A DNA stretch of 64,000 nt from Glandiceps talaboti (GCF_964340395.1 NC_135550.1:1116001-1180000); one strand, 5' to 3'. Counted from the first letter of the stretch, positions 12,401 to 23,965 are shown. Numbers and translations: made by a program. The notes: generated by a model not told the origin, from the sequence alone.

Positions 12401-13257
12401 CTACCACATAGGTAATTTTGACGCTGTAATTTTGCCACCAATATTGATCGTACAAAAACAAAACTCCATAAATGAACCACAAAGTACTTTCCCTTTCAAA
12501 ATGTGGTAATTTTAGAAAGAGTATTATCGTTTTTATTGACGACTGACTCTGTCAAAAATCGTTCGATACACTTCAGTTCAGGCATGGAAGACTTCTCACA
12601 ATGATAATGAGTGCATATACTGGAATGAACCATTCTGTAGGAGGGGTGGAGAATTGGATTTGAAGTTTACAAACAAACCTTTTTCGAACAAATATTTGTC
12701 ATTTGGGCGCACAATGCGTAGAATTAAGACTATAGCACATATTCCATTGCTTGTTTGACGTCAATAGTGTCTTTTGAAAAGTTGCACTTTACCTAAAGTC
12801 TCACGGACTGATTTCCAATATGGCGTCGGTCATTATGCTCATTAACATATTCATTTTTTTTTCAAATTTCAAAAAAAAAATCATAAAAAATAGAAGAGAA
12901 GACGTGCTGACTTGAAATTAACAAATCTAAGTAAGCTACCCCCTGTGCATCAACACACCAGATATCAAAGCAATCTGACTTAAAGTTTATGAGGAGTTGA
13001 TGAAAAAGTCATTTTTGGAAAAAAAATCATAAAAAATTGAAAATGGCACAGATCAACTTGGCATGAACAAATCTGAATAGCCTCCCCCCAGGGAACATGC
13101 ACACCAAATATCGAAGAATTCCGACTGTCACTTTCGGAATAGAAAGTGAAAATATAAAAGTTTGACGGACACCTATGATTCACTCTACTCTCTATACCTC
13201 AATACCCACCTATACCTAAAGCTACGCTTTCAGCTTTCGCTGACAGCGGAGCTAAAA
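12401..13257. repeat. Imperfect repeats ending in a hairpin
   Basis: Two related blocks of about 130-150 bp (about 12860-13000 and 13010-13140) share aaaaaatcataaaaaat, aacaaatct and acacacca-like spacing. The stretch ends near 13221-13254 with a hairpin whose 15-base arms are agctacgctttcagc and gctgacagcggagct. I see no gene. Confidence 0.55.
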
Positions 13258-13816
13258 AATCTACTGTTATGAAAAATTACACAACATCTCAGAAAAATAA
13301 TGACTGGGAAATGCACACAAGAAAAAGAAACAAGCGACCTATCGGTCAGAATAGCTCCGGTGTTTTTTGTTTTTGTTTTTTTTTGTTTGTTTTTTATTTT
13401 GGTGACATGTAGAAGTGGTTCAGTTCTTCACTATGCAGTTTTGTTTTAGCGATGTAATAAAGTGGTTACTGGTTTCATATGATGTCTCACTATAAAACAC
13501 ATTTTACACAGAAGTTGGTAATGTATTGTACTTTTATACCATAGTCACCAGTTTATAACAAAAATCTACTGTTATGAAAAATTGCACAAAATCTCTGAAA
13601 AAAATGACTGGGAAATGCACACAAGAAAAAGAAAAAAAAAGAGGATTTTGAGGTTGGCTATAAATAATTCCAGTGTCTTACAGCTTTAACCCTGGAAAAT
13701 TTTAATGATGAATGAAATGAACTAGGGATCTAAAATAATTTTGAGGCAATTCGAATTTCAATTTTCTAACAAATTTACCAAGTCAACAACATTCAACTTG
13801 TACTAGTTGTAGTAGA
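13258..13816. repeat. Third copy of the caagcgacctatcggtc repeat
   Basis: A partial tail at 13258-13329 is followed by a full copy from 13329, matching 9717-10080, including the final aacattcaacttgtactagt block. Confidence 0.75.
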
Positions 13817-13959
13817 CATAACATCGTCTGATATTTTAATTATAATTTACGGAGTTTCTTGTGACCGGCGCCTGTCAGCAGACTCGGCCAATTTTTTTTC
13901 ATCATTCCATTGTATTTAAACCTTGTACTTGACATTTCGCAATATTTATAATTCTCAAC

Positions 13960-14766
13960 AAACAAGTCATTGAGAATGACATAGTCCCCGCTATGATTGG
14001 GTTTAAGGAATTATCACTACTCTGATCACGCAACAACACTTGCGAACCTAAATCAAACAGATTTAGATATGTTGTGTCTGCTTGTTGGACATGGAACATG
14101 CCTACAACAATAAAGGATGGGTCGGGTATGGGGGATTGTATGACGACGAAAATGGATATGCACATGTATGTCATAGAACACTGTCCTAATACCAACTTTG
14201 AATGAGATCTGTTCAAGCATGTCTGAGTTATGGCTTTGGACATGAAAATTCGCAAACAAAATGGCTACCAGGCAGCCATATTGGATCGTATCACAATGAA
14301 AATGGATATGCACATGTATGTCATAGAACACTGTCCTAATACCAACTTTGAATGAGATCTGTTGAAGCATGTCTGAGTTATGGCTTTGGACATGAAAATT
14401 CACAAACAAAATGGCTGCTAGGCGGCCATATTGGATCGTATCATGACAACAATGAATATGCACATGTATGTCATAGAACACTGTCCTAATACTAACTTTG
14501 AATGAGATCTGTTAAAGCATGTCTGAGTTATGGCTTTAAACAGGGAAAATTCGCAAACAAAATGGTTGCTAGGCGGCCATATTGGATCGTATCATAAAAC
14601 AAATTGACGTGCATATGTATGCCATAGTATGTTGCCCCTGTACCAAGTTTGAAAAAAATCGGTCCAGGCATCTCCAAGAAACGGCTGCGGACGGACGGAC
14701 AGACGGACAGACAGACAGAACCCAATCCATAAGTCCCCGTTCCAGACTTCGTCCGCGGGGACTAAC
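13960..14766. repeat. Satellite-bearing repeat with agtccccg ends
   Basis: The head contains catagtccccgctatgattg (13980) and the tail ends in cgtccgcggggact (14749-14762), so the outer parts carry agtccccg/cggggact inverted motifs. Between them lie about two and a half 150 bp units and a GGAC tract. The right edge abuts DIRS gag sequence, so this repeat has replaced the 5' end of the DIRS copy. Confidence 0.8.
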
Positions 14767-14776
14767 TATAGACACT

Positions 14777-15054
14777 TGTGTTCTCCATCTGTGCCATTCA
14801 TCTCAGAATTGTTTGGTGATGAGCTATCAAAACAACTCAAGGATTTAACTGAAGCCAACAAAGTGGGTCAGCAAATATCCAATGTGAGAGGAGCTGGTCG
14901 TGGCAGATTCAGAGGCCACTTTGGTAGAGGTTACTGTGGCAGAGGCTACCAGACTACCAGACGACCTTTTTTAGGACGGTCCTCCCACCCCTCAAGAAGA
15001 GGGGGAGAGGCAGACAGTAGAACACCATGTAGAGGTGAGTACAAGCATACTTGA
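14777..15054 (+). pseudogene. DIRS gag-like protein, C-terminal remnant
   Basis: The frame encodes VPFISELFGDELSKQ then an RG-rich tail (RGAGRGRFRGHFGRG). It aligns with VPFTDHLFGDDVSKR and the RG-rich tail of the gag-like protein at 57017-58159. The N-terminal 270 or so residues are absent, cut off by the satellite repeat. The frame overlaps the start of pol by about 20 bases. RG-rich tails in such proteins usually bind RNA; that is inference here. Confidence 0.75.
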
Positions 15055-16108
15055 GTGCAAACCAGCAGGCAGATTGAAATACTTTATCCATAGCTGGCAT
15101 AATATCACATCAGACAATTACATTTTAAACTGTGTAGAAAAATGTCCAATTGAATTTATAGCAGATGAATTACCTATACAGTATAACCTTCCTAGGGAAA
15201 TACATTTCAATAAGGCTGAAAGCCAGATCATTGAAATGGAAATACAAAAACTTGTTGATAAAGGTGTATTGGTAAAAGTACCCCACTGTAAGGGAGAATA
15301 CATTTCCACAATATGTCTAAGGAAAAAGAAAGATGGGACTTTCAGGATGATCCTGAACCTGAAACAATTAAATAAATCAGTTGAATACCACCATTTCAAA
15401 ATGGAGTCTCTCCAGTCAGCAATTCGATTAATGAGACCAAATTGCTACATGGCATCAATCGACCTGAAAGATGCATACTATACTGTTCCTGTTGCTACAG
15501 AACACCAAAAATTCCTTCAGTTTATATGGAAAGGGGTAGTATTTCAGTACACCTGTTTGCCTAATGGACTAGCGAGTGCCCCAAGAATATTTACAAAACT
15601 CCCCAAGCCAATATTTTCAAAGCTGAGACAACAAGGGTACCTCAATGTAGGATACATTGACGACATTTTTTTACAAGGAGATAACTACAAAGAGTGTAGC
15701 CAAAATGTCACAGAAACAGTGTCCATTTTTGAGAAAATGGGCTTCATAATTCACAAAGAGAAGTCTGTCTTTTTGCCAGTACAAAAACTAGTATTCCTGG
15801 GCTTCTCACTAGACTCTGTTAAAATGACAGCATCATTAACAATTGAAAAACAGGTAAAGATAAGAACTGCATGTGACAACTTGTTGTCTACAGCTGAGGC
15901 TGTTTCCATCAGAACAGTTGCAGAGGTCATTGGACTCATAGTGTCCAGCTTCCCTGGGGTTCAGTATGGGCCCTTGTACTATCGATCACTAGAAATTGAC
16001 AAAACAGAGGCCCTCCAAAGCCATGCCGGTAATTATGAGGCATTAATGACAATATCTAACAAGTCATTGAGAATGATAATGGGTTTTAAGGAATTATCAC
16101 TACTCTGA
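15035..16108 (+). pseudogene. DIRS reverse transcriptase, truncated
   Basis: The frame keeps the whole catalytic core: FRMILNLKQLN, the motif A segment MASIDLKDAYYTVPV with its aspartate, the motif B segment CLPNGLASAPRIFTK, motif C GYIDD, and VFLGFSLDS. It then runs to about residue 349 (position 16080), where homology to copy 2 stops and the frame enters satellite repeat, ending at 16108. The RNase H domain is therefore lost, so this is a truncated pol although the polymerase active site looks intact. The junction sequence caagtcattgagaatga also occurs at the heads of satellite copies elsewhere. Confidence 0.85.
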
Positions 16109-16338
16109 TCACGCAACAACATTTGTGAACCTAAAACAAACAGACTTAGATATGTTGTGTGTGCTTGTTGGACATGGAATATGCCTCCAACAATAAAGGA
16201 TTGGTTGGGTATGGGGGATCATATCACGATGAAAATGGAGTCTGAGTTATGGCTTTGGACATGGAAAATTCACAAACAAAATGGCTGCCAGGCAGCCATA
16301 TTGGACATATCACGACGAAAATAGATATGCACATGTAT
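16081..16338. repeat. Satellite repeat, left part, inside DIRS pol
   Basis: Head (gggttttaaggaattatcac) and first unit of the ~150 bp satellite family. It is interrupted at 16338 by the hAT element and resumes at 19348. Confidence 0.85.
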
Positions 16339-19300
16339 CAGTGTTCGCGGTTACGCAAAAAAGTGCGTATTATACGTAGTTGAAATTTTTCGTACGTATT
16401 TTTTTGATGGCAATGCGTTTGACTGTACGTATAATACTGGCGTTTATTAGTATTATTAGTGCAATTTTGATAACGAAATGGCGTTTACATGTAATAGTCC
16501 CTCCAACCAACGCACAGATACAGCTTGAAATCGCAACATGTTGGCAAATTTTCTGACGCGATTTTAGCTTTGTGAGATTGCGACCCAATAACAACTAGCT
16601 ATTCCGTCACCGTGGTGTTTCATGAAATTGTAAATTGTAACAGTTTGAGCAAATTATTTCGCGCGATTTGTACATGTGTCTGTCTATCACTGACACGACA
16701 GCGTGTGTGATGAAAAGCAGCGTAGCTACCTGTAACTGTTGCCACCATAGGTCATAGATCATGTCAAAGCAATCCTCGTTGCTGTCTTTCAGCTTTAGTA
16801 CTTCTAGCAAAAAAACATCGGAAGCATCGCAAGATGAATCTAGTTCAAGTTCAAACAGCAAAAGGGCCGACATGCCAACCCAGTCTACTTCAGAGTCTAC
16901 CAGTGCCACGACGTGCACCGCTACCGTGTCCACGGAGACATCGACGTCGACAGCAGTAAAGCGGAAGCGTAAGCAACCCGGTACGGGAGAAAGTCACACT
17001 GAGTTTCAGAGCAGTTGGAGCACCGAGTTTCCATGGCTTCGTTCACAAGTTCAGACCATCGGTAATAGTGACAAAACAAAACTTCTACTGTTTTGTATGC
17101 TGTGTGAGAAAGCAAATAAGAGGAACGCGTTTACTCGCGGGTCTCCAGATTCACAAAAATCGGCAATAAAGCGTCATATGAAGACCGATGACCATCGTGA
17201 AGCTACAGTGGTGAGACCATCACAGAATTTAATGCGCAACTTTTCAAGTAAAGGACTTTCCGAAAGTAAGGACAAACAGCGAGCAGTTCTTCGTACCGTC
17301 TATTACATGGCTAAGGAGGAGATACCCGACCGAAAATTTGTCTCGTTGATAGAACTGCAACGTGAAAACGGATGCGAATGTTTGAAAACGGAGACTTATA
17401 CGCACCACGACAGTGTTACATCCATGCAGAGAGCATTAGCTGACACAGTACGTGAAGAAATTTCTCAGAAAATATCTGATTCGCCATTTGTTGGCATACT
17501 CGTTGACGAAACAGTCAATGTAACAGTTCATAAGAAGCTGATCATATTTCTGAAAATCGTTGATGATGGAAAACCCCGTACTATATTTATTGGGAACTAC
17601 ACTGTTTTAAACGGTACTGCCGAAACAGTAGCTGACAAAATGTTAGAAGTGCTCGGTGATCATGGAATTGAAATATCGAAAGTCATGGGTCTCGGCTCTG
17701 ACGGGGCTTCCGTCATGACGGGTAGACATAACGGTGTCGGCGTACGTTTGAAACGTCAAAACGTATATCTTATCCATGTCCATTGTGTCGCACACCGGTT
17801 GGCACTTGCAGCAGCCGATGCTAGTCGCAGTGTAAAGAAAATTACCGAGTATAAAAAGACCGTGAATAACATTTTCAACTTTTTCAAGTATTCTGCCACA
17901 CGATACCAGAGATTGCGAGAATTAAATAAAATTCTCAATACCGAAGATGTTCTGAGTTTAAAGGAGCCTTGCTCAGTGCGATGGCTTTCTTTCGGCCGAG
18001 CCGTCAAGGGAATTTATGATAACTGGCCAGCGCTTGTCATGGAATTCGACGAAGAAGCATCTCAACATGACAACGCAGTTGCTAGCGGTCTTTTAAAGCA
18101 GATCAAACAGTACTCGTTCCTGGCCATCACGCATTTGCTGATGGACGTACTGCCAATCATGGACCGCTGCAATCTTGTATTCCAACGAGAAGATGTCAAC
18201 TTGGCTACTATCGAACCGATGGTCCAATCAACTATCGCATCCCTACAGCTTTTATTAGAACCGGACAGTTTAGGCGAACATGAGACCATGCTTACGAGGG
18301 AAATTGATAACAATGTGTATCTTGGTCATTCTCTGACTTACACAGCTGCAAATCATATCCAAGGTTATGCAAATATAAGGCGTGGCTTCATAACGCATCT
18401 AATCGAACGACTGCAAGCACGATTTCCCAGTGAATATACCGATTTACTAACGTGCCTCGATAAAGTTCTAAATGCTAGCAAATTTCCAGATCGCGATGTT
18501 GAGATCCGTGATTACGGTACAGTGTCTCTGGCAACACTGATAGCCCACTTTGGTGCTAATCGCGTTGAAGATGGCGTGCCAATGGTAGCCCCAATACATG
18601 GGCCCGATTTGCAAGCCGAGTTTACTCAAATGAAACTGACTTTGCGTGCCCACGGACGACCCAATTTCAGTGAATCTTGTCGTATTCTGATTACCGACTA
18701 TGCAGAGCTATTTCCAATGTTCCGTTTGTTAGCCTGCATAGCTCTAGTGATTCCGGTTTCTTCCGTGCCCTGTGAAAGGGGATTCAGTTGCCAAAACCGC
18801 GTACTCACGACACGACGTAATCGACTTGGCGACGAGCATGCTGACGATCTGATGCTACTTACAATGGAAGGACCACCGGTTGTAGAGTTTCGTTTTGATC
18901 GAGCAAGGGAAATTTTCACTTCTTGTGCAAAGAGAAATCCAGTTAAATTCTAGAGACACAGTAACATTTTTTATGATTATGAAGTTTTACAACTGTTAGG
19001 TTACAATGTTAGTTACCATGCCAAGCTGCATGCTGTCAGTGTGATCAAGTTGTGATCATCTGTCAAGTTGTGATCAGTTTCGTATAATTTATATTTTTCA
19101 TTAATTTAAAATGTATTTCTCTGTATCAGTATGAATACCTGTACATCAAAAATTCATGTTATTAAAAATGTCCTCTTCATCGTAAACATTTACTATGAGT
19201 GTCAACAAAATTAATTACGACATTTTTGCCCATGGTTGAATGCGGAAGTAGCCTGTACGCATTCATATGACGACGATACGCTATTATGCTTAGCCTTTGC

Positions 19301-19341
19301 GTACGTGAAACGCATTGTCAGAATGTCGACCGCGAACACTG
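16339..19341 (+). mobile_element. Complete hAT transposon, intronless
   Basis: Perfect 13 bp terminal inverted repeats, cagtgttcgcggt at 16339-16351 and accgcgaacactg at 19329-19341, enclose 3,003 bp. The target duplication is atgtat at 16333-16338 and 19342-19347. Removing the element and one atgtat restores the satellite consensus cacatgtatgtcatag exactly, so both boundaries and the 6 bp duplication are firm. It carries one uninterrupted transposase gene. It is the youngest layer of this nest and may be active. Confidence 0.93.
16761..18953 (+). CDS. hAT transposase, ZNF862/KIAA1586-like, 730 aa
   Basis: A single open frame of 730 codons inside intact inverted repeats. After a Ser/Thr-rich N-terminus there is a zinc-binding region near residues 105-145 (C-x2-C at about 112, then paired histidines in KRHMKTDDHRE). 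The RNase H-fold motifs follow: GILVDETVNV with an aspartate near 249, GLGSDGASVMTGR with an aspartate near 314, and VHCVAHRLALA near 342. The C-terminal dimerisation motif VPCERGFSCQNR is near 671, followed by RRNRLG. The set matches animal hAT proteins annotated as zinc finger 862-like or KIAA1586-like. No stop, frameshift or intron is visible. The start at 16761 is the first ATG of the frame (catgtcaaagc). Confidence 0.92.
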   Translation: MSKQSSLLSFSFSTSSKKTSEASQDESSSSSNSKRADMPTQSTSESTSATTCTATVSTETSTSTAVKRKRKQPGTGESHTEFQSSWSTEFPWLRSQVQTIGNSDKTKLLLFCMLCEKANKRNAFTRGSPDSQKSAIKRHMKTDDHREATVVRPSQNLMRNFSSKGLSESKDKQRAVLRTVYYMAKEEIPDRKFVSLIELQRENGCECLKTETYTHHDSVTSMQRALADTVREEISQKISDSPFVGILVDETVNVTVHKKLIIFLKIVDDGKPRTIFIGNYTVLNGTAETVADKMLEVLGDHGIEISKVMGLGSDGASVMTGRHNGVGVRLKRQNVYLIHVHCVAHRLALAAADASRSVKKITEYKKTVNNIFNFFKYSATRYQRLRELNKILNTEDVLSLKEPCSVRWLSFGRAVKGIYDNWPALVMEFDEEASQHDNAVASGLLKQIKQYSFLAITHLLMDVLPIMDRCNLVFQREDVNLATIEPMVQSTIASLQLLLEPDSLGEHETMLTREIDNNVYLGHSLTYTAANHIQGYANIRRGFITHLIERLQARFPSEYTDLLTCLDKVLNASKFPDRDVEIRDYGTVSLATLIAHFGANRVEDGVPMVAPIHGPDLQAEFTQMKLTLRAHGRPNFSESCRILITDYAELFPMFRLLACIALVIPVSSVPCERGFSCQNRVLTTRRNRLGDEHADDLMLLTMEGPPVVEFRFDRAREIFTSCAKRNPVKF

Positions 19342-20240
19342 ATGTATGTCATAGAACACTGTCCTAATACCAACTTTGAATGAGATCTGTTCAAGCATGT
19401 TGGAGTTATGGCTTTGGACATGAAAATTCGCAAACAAAATGGCTGCCAGGAGGCCATATTGGATCGTATCACGACGAAAATGGATATGCACATGTATGTC
19501 ATAAAACACTGTCCTAATACCAACTTTGAATGAGATCTGTTCAAGCATGTCTGAGTTATGGCTTTGGACATGGAAAATTCACAAACAAAATGGCTGCCAG
19601 GCAGCCATATTGGATCGTATCATAAAACAAATTGACGTGCATATGTATGTCATAGCATGTTGCCCCTGTACCAAGTTTGAAAAAAATCGGTCCAGGCATC
19701 TCCGAGAAACGGCTGCGGGCGGACGGACGGACGGACGGACAGACGGAACCCAATCCATAAGTCCCCGTTCCGGACTTCGTCCGCGGGGACTAATGATGCA
19801 TGTGTTGACCTACATATGTATCATGGAGGCCAGACCCCCTAGCTAAGTTTATAAATGCCTTCTCTATCACTTGGAGTAACATGTATTTTTATGCATTCCC
19901 TCCTTTCAGCATTATAACAAGTTGCCTTCAGAAAATAGAACAGGACAAGGCAACTGGAATAATGATCAGGCATCTCCGAGAAACGGCTGCGGACGGACGG
20001 ACGGACGGACGGACGGACGGAACCCAATCCATAAGTCCCCGTTCCGGACTTCGTCCGCGGGGACTAATGATGCATGTGTTGACCTACATATGTATCATGG
20101 AGGCCAGACCCCCGAGCTAAGTTTATAAATGCCTTCTCTATCACTTGGAGTAACATGTATTTTTATGCATTCCCTCCTTTCAGCATTATAACAAGTTGCC
20201 TTCAGAAAATAGAACAGGACAAGGCAACTGGAATAATGAT
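19342..20240. repeat. Satellite right part and a 274 bp tandem duplication
   Basis: The satellite resumes after the hAT element and ends in a GGAC tract plus cgtccgcggggacta. A 274 bp block is then duplicated in tandem: caggcatctccgagaaacgg starts at 19693 and again at 19967, and each copy ends in ggaataatgat. The duplicated block joins the satellite tail to DIRS pol sequence, so it was copied after the satellite had entered the DIRS element. Confidence 0.85.
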
Positions 20241-21316
20241 AACACCGTTGTGGACAACTCAGGTGTGGTTCCCAAAACTACTCCAACTGCTGATAGAGAC
20301 CCCATTGAGATCTCATGACACTACCACCGAAGAACTCACTCCATCCACTTCGGAAGAAAATACGCCTGGTGCCATGGAAATTATCAGGAAATCCCTCACA
20401 CAACGAGGAATTTCGACAAGGGCTACCACTATCATTCTTGCATCATGGAGGACAGGCACTCAAAAACAATTCAAGTGCTATATCGACCGATTGATTCACT
20501 TCTGTGACCAAAGGGAAATTAATCCATTTCAGCCACCTGTAGAACTAGCCATTGAGTTTCTTACTACCCAATATGACAAGGGTTGTGGATACAGTGCTCT
20601 GAATACAGCATGTTGTGCTTTATCAACTGTCATCACTCCAGTTGGAAACTCTACATTTGGAACTCATCCTCTTGTAACTCATCCTCTTGTACAATGTAAG
20701 TCTTTTCATGAAAGGTGTTTTCCAGACAAGACCAGCACTACCACGCAACAATGAAGTATGGGATGTGAAACTTGTACTGTCTTACCTTCAAAAATTATCT
20801 CCAGCAAGAACATTAACACTGAAAGACTTGACACTAAAATTTGTCATGCTAGTAGCACTGATAAGTGCTCAACGGGTACAGTCAATTCACAGTCTAGACA
20901 TAAATAGTATGAAAGTTGGCAAATCATCATATACCTTTTCCATTGATAAACAAAGTAGACCAGGTTACACTGTACCAGTTATAAAGCTAAAGGCATACCC
21001 ACCTGATAAGAGACTGTGTGTAGTCCATACAATGTCAGCATATTTGCAAAGAACTAAAGACTGTCGGATTAATGACACTAAACTACTCATTAGTTATGTG
21101 AAACCTCATAGGAGAGTTTCTCGTGATACTATAAGTCGCTGGATCAAGATTGTTATGATTAGATCTGGTATAGATGTAAATGTATTTAAACCTCATAGCA
21201 CCCGTGCTGCTGCTACTTCAGCAGCTAAGAGAAAATTTATCCCTGTCGAAAGTATTATGAAAATTGCTGGGTGGAGCTCCGAGAGCACATTTGCCAGGTA
21301 CTATGACAAGGAATAA
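20085..21316 (+). pseudogene. DIRS pol end and tyrosine recombinase, frameshifted
   Basis: From about 20085 the sequence encodes a YVSW-like segment, FINAFSITWSNMYFYAFPPF and the rest of the pol C-terminus, leading into the recombinase. The recombinase is split: one frame ends at 20754 and the other resumes from about 20687 (SLFMKGVFQTRP). Just before the shift, a 15 bp block (ctcatcctcttgtaa) is duplicated. Catalytic landmarks remain: an arginine in SAQRVQS, HSTR (H-x2-R) and FARYYD with the nucleophile tyrosine. The 3' stop is at 21316. The family makes or closes circular DNA intermediates. This copy would need a 1-base change to be read through, so it is a pseudogene. Confidence 0.8.
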
Positions 21317-21487
21317 CACATAACCTCAACAAGATATTAGAATGAAAACCTTTTAAGTTATTGAAAAACATGATGGATGATATAGTAAGGATGACCTGTA
21401 CTGTAACTTTCTTTTTGGCAATGAAGAATATAAAGCATATTCATATGCATATCTGTTGTTATGTGTCTCATTCACACATCAGTTGCT

Positions 21488-21835
21488 TTAAAGTCTCACG
21501 TGATCCCGAAAGTATGTGATAACGAGGTAGAATAGGAAAATTAAACGAGCCTTACCTGTAAGGTGAGGTTAAATTGAAATTCTACTGAGTTATCAAGAGT
21601 AATGAGGGATTACGTGCCACACCCACTAATTGACTTCCCACCCAGAAGACAAGCTGCATATACATACTTTCCTGATGTGCTCATTCAACCTTTAAAACCT
21701 GAAGTTCACGCCGCACAATGCTTTCTCACGTAATCCCCTCAGTACTCTAGATAACTCGGTAGAATTTCAATTTAACCTCACTTTCCAGGTAAGGCTCGTT
21801 TAATTTTTCTATTATTACTTAATGTCAAAGCTTAT
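21488..21835 (+). repeat. DIRS right-end inverted structure
   Basis: Two complementary arms of about 80 bp, one starting attaaacgagccttacctg (about 21540) and one ending caggtaaggctcgtttaat (about 21814), flank a spacer of roughly 120 bp. The layout matches the internal complementary region plus terminal repeat of copy 2 at 53753-54080, though the sequences differ. Confidence 0.8.
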
Positions 21836-21884
21836 AACACTAATTCTCTGTCCAAGGTGTGAACTTCTCCTGTGCAAAACATCA

Positions 21885-22425
21885 GTTTTTCATTTATATG
21901 ACTAATAGACAACTGCATTTTAAACAAGATGGCTGCAGGGGTACATACTCTACACTGGGGGGTACGTACACTACAATTTGGCATAATAATTTTTCCAGTG
22001 GGAAGAGTTTTTGAACTTAAGTGTCCACTTTACTTCCATAGACGAGGACATAGAGGCAAAACATAACTTTTTCAGTTATATGACTAATAGAAAACTGCAT
22101 TTTAAACAAGATGGCAGCCAGGGGTACATACTCTACACTGGGGGGTACGTACACTACAATTTGGCATAATAATTTTTCCAGTGGGAAGAGTTTTTGAACT
22201 TAAGTGTCCACTTTACTTCCATAGACGAGGACATAGAGGCAAAACATAACTTTTTCAGTTATATGACTAATAGAAAACTGCATTTTAAACAAGATGGCAG
22301 CCAGGGGTACGTACTCTACACTTGGGGTACGTACACTACAATTTGGCATAATAATTTTTCCAGTGGGAAAAGTTTTGGAACTTAAGTGTCCACTTTACTT
22401 CCATAGACTATGACATAGAGGCTCT
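21885..22425. repeat. Three tandem units of 183 bp
   Basis: The landmark gtacatactctacact (gtacgtactctacact in unit 3) occurs at 21941, 22124 and 22307, a spacing of exactly 183. Units share atatgactaatag, aaacaagatgg and ataatttttccagtggga. Identity between units 2 and 3 is very high. Confidence 0.9.
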
Positions 22426-23002
22426 ACATGATCATAATTGTATTATCCCAGTATGTGCAATATATTGGTAGTAGAGTTAGGGGGTACGTACACTACATAA
22501 ATTTCCGGAAATTTTCCTTTCCCATTTCAATGCATCCTGCTATTAGTATATGATTTCAAGTGGTATGAATTTTATTCTTAATTCATTAATAGAGATAATT
22601 TCCAATCTCATAATGACCTAAAGTGCTGAAGATTGTCAGGTTTATTTTGTACAGTGTCTTTTCTTATAGGTTGCTGTAATTTTGCAAAAATCTGTAACAA
22701 GGAGTTATTTCGATAACCATGCAGATTTTCAACATCAGCATTTCTTCAGCATGTCAAGCACACACTTAAATAAACTTTAAAATGAATTTAAAGTGTACAG
22801 AACTTACAATATGATGTATTGGTCATATAGTGTATGAATGAGGAGTAGTTAAAATTAGTGAAAATGAAAATGACCCTTCGTAACATGAAAAAATGGTGAA
22901 AATCACACCTTTAATTAAAAAATGTGTATTTCATACATTTTTTATCCGATTCACTTAATTTTTTTTTTATTTTGCTGGCTAATCTGGCTTTATGCCACTT
23001 GT
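22426..23002. other. Spacer without recognised features
   Basis: AT-rich sequence with no exon, RNA gene or repeat boundary that I can support. Confidence 0.5.
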
Positions 23003-23714
23003 GAACTATAGCGATTTGTATTGGCCCTTTTTCATGGAATTATGCCTTGAAACGACCAAAATCAAACAAAAACAATAAATATACAAGTCATTGAGAATGA
23101 CATAGTCCCCGCTATAATTGGGTTTTAAGGAATTATCACTACTCTGATCACGCAACAACATTTGTGAACCTAAAACAAACAGACTTAGATATGTTGTGTC
23201 TGCTTGTTGGACATGGAACATGCCTACAACAATAAAGGATGGGTCGGGTATGGGGGATCGTATCATGAAGAAAATGGATATGCACATGTATGTCATAGAA
23301 CACTGTCCTAATACCAACTTTGAATGAGATCTGTTCAAGCATGTCTGAGTTATGGCTTTGGACATGGAAAATTCACAAACAAAATGGCTGCCAGGCAGGC
23401 ATATTGGATCGTATCACGATGAAAATGGATCATATGCACATGTATGTCATAGAACACTGTCCTAATACCAACTTTGAATGAGATCTGTTCAAGCATATCT
23501 GAGTTATGGCTTTGGACATGGAAAATTCGCAAACAAAATGGCTGCTAGGCGGCCATAATGGATCGTATCATGAAACAAATTGACGTGCATATGTATGCCA
23601 TTGTATGTTGCCCCTGTACCAAGTTTGAAAAAAATTGGACGGACGGACGGACGCACGGACAGACGGAACCCAATCCATAAGTCCCCGTCCCGGATTTCGT
23701 CCGGCGGGGACTAA
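23003..23714. repeat. Satellite-bearing repeat, short copy
   Basis: Complete head (gtgaactatagcgatttgta), about two 150 bp units, a GGAC tract near 23637-23665, and the tail agtccccgtcccggatttcg ending near 23713. Confidence 0.85.
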
Positions 23715-23965
23715 AAAACTCATCCTGTTTTAGGAAGGACTACTATGATAATATTTCGCCAGCCCCAGCTTTACTGTCATGTCAGGAAAGACAAGAACTT
23801 GATGAAAGCTATTCAGATATAAAGAAACGAAAGTTGCAAAACCAAAATGGTGCTGTTATGTGGAGAGTTGTGACTGTGGTCTGATCTAGTAGCAGTATAA
23901 ACACTCACATTTTGCTTTGGCAGGAGGGATTTGTAGAACATTAGTGCATGAGTTTATTGAATATA

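Larger units (their letters stand above)
14768..21835 (+). mobile_element. Broken DIRS-type retrotransposon (copy 1)
   Basis: Remnants in order are: the gag C-terminus (14777-15054), reverse transcriptase (15035 to about 16080), a gap filled by satellite repeat and hAT DNA (16081 to about 20080), the end of pol, a frameshifted tyrosine recombinase (to 21316), and the right-end inverted structure (21488-21835). The 5' terminal repeat, most of gag and the RNase H segment are missing. Gene order and protein similarity match the complete copy at 53753-58392, but the two are diverged and belong to different subfamilies. Not mobile on its own. Confidence 0.85.

Noticed and set aside
13902-14725. 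Minus-strand ORFs of 60-142 codons
   Set aside because: Translations of the same satellite family and its GGAC tail (frames rich in PSVCPSV-like residues).
19526-20128. ORFs rich in GRTDGRTDG
   Set aside because: Translation of the GGAC microsatellite in the satellite tail, not a protein.
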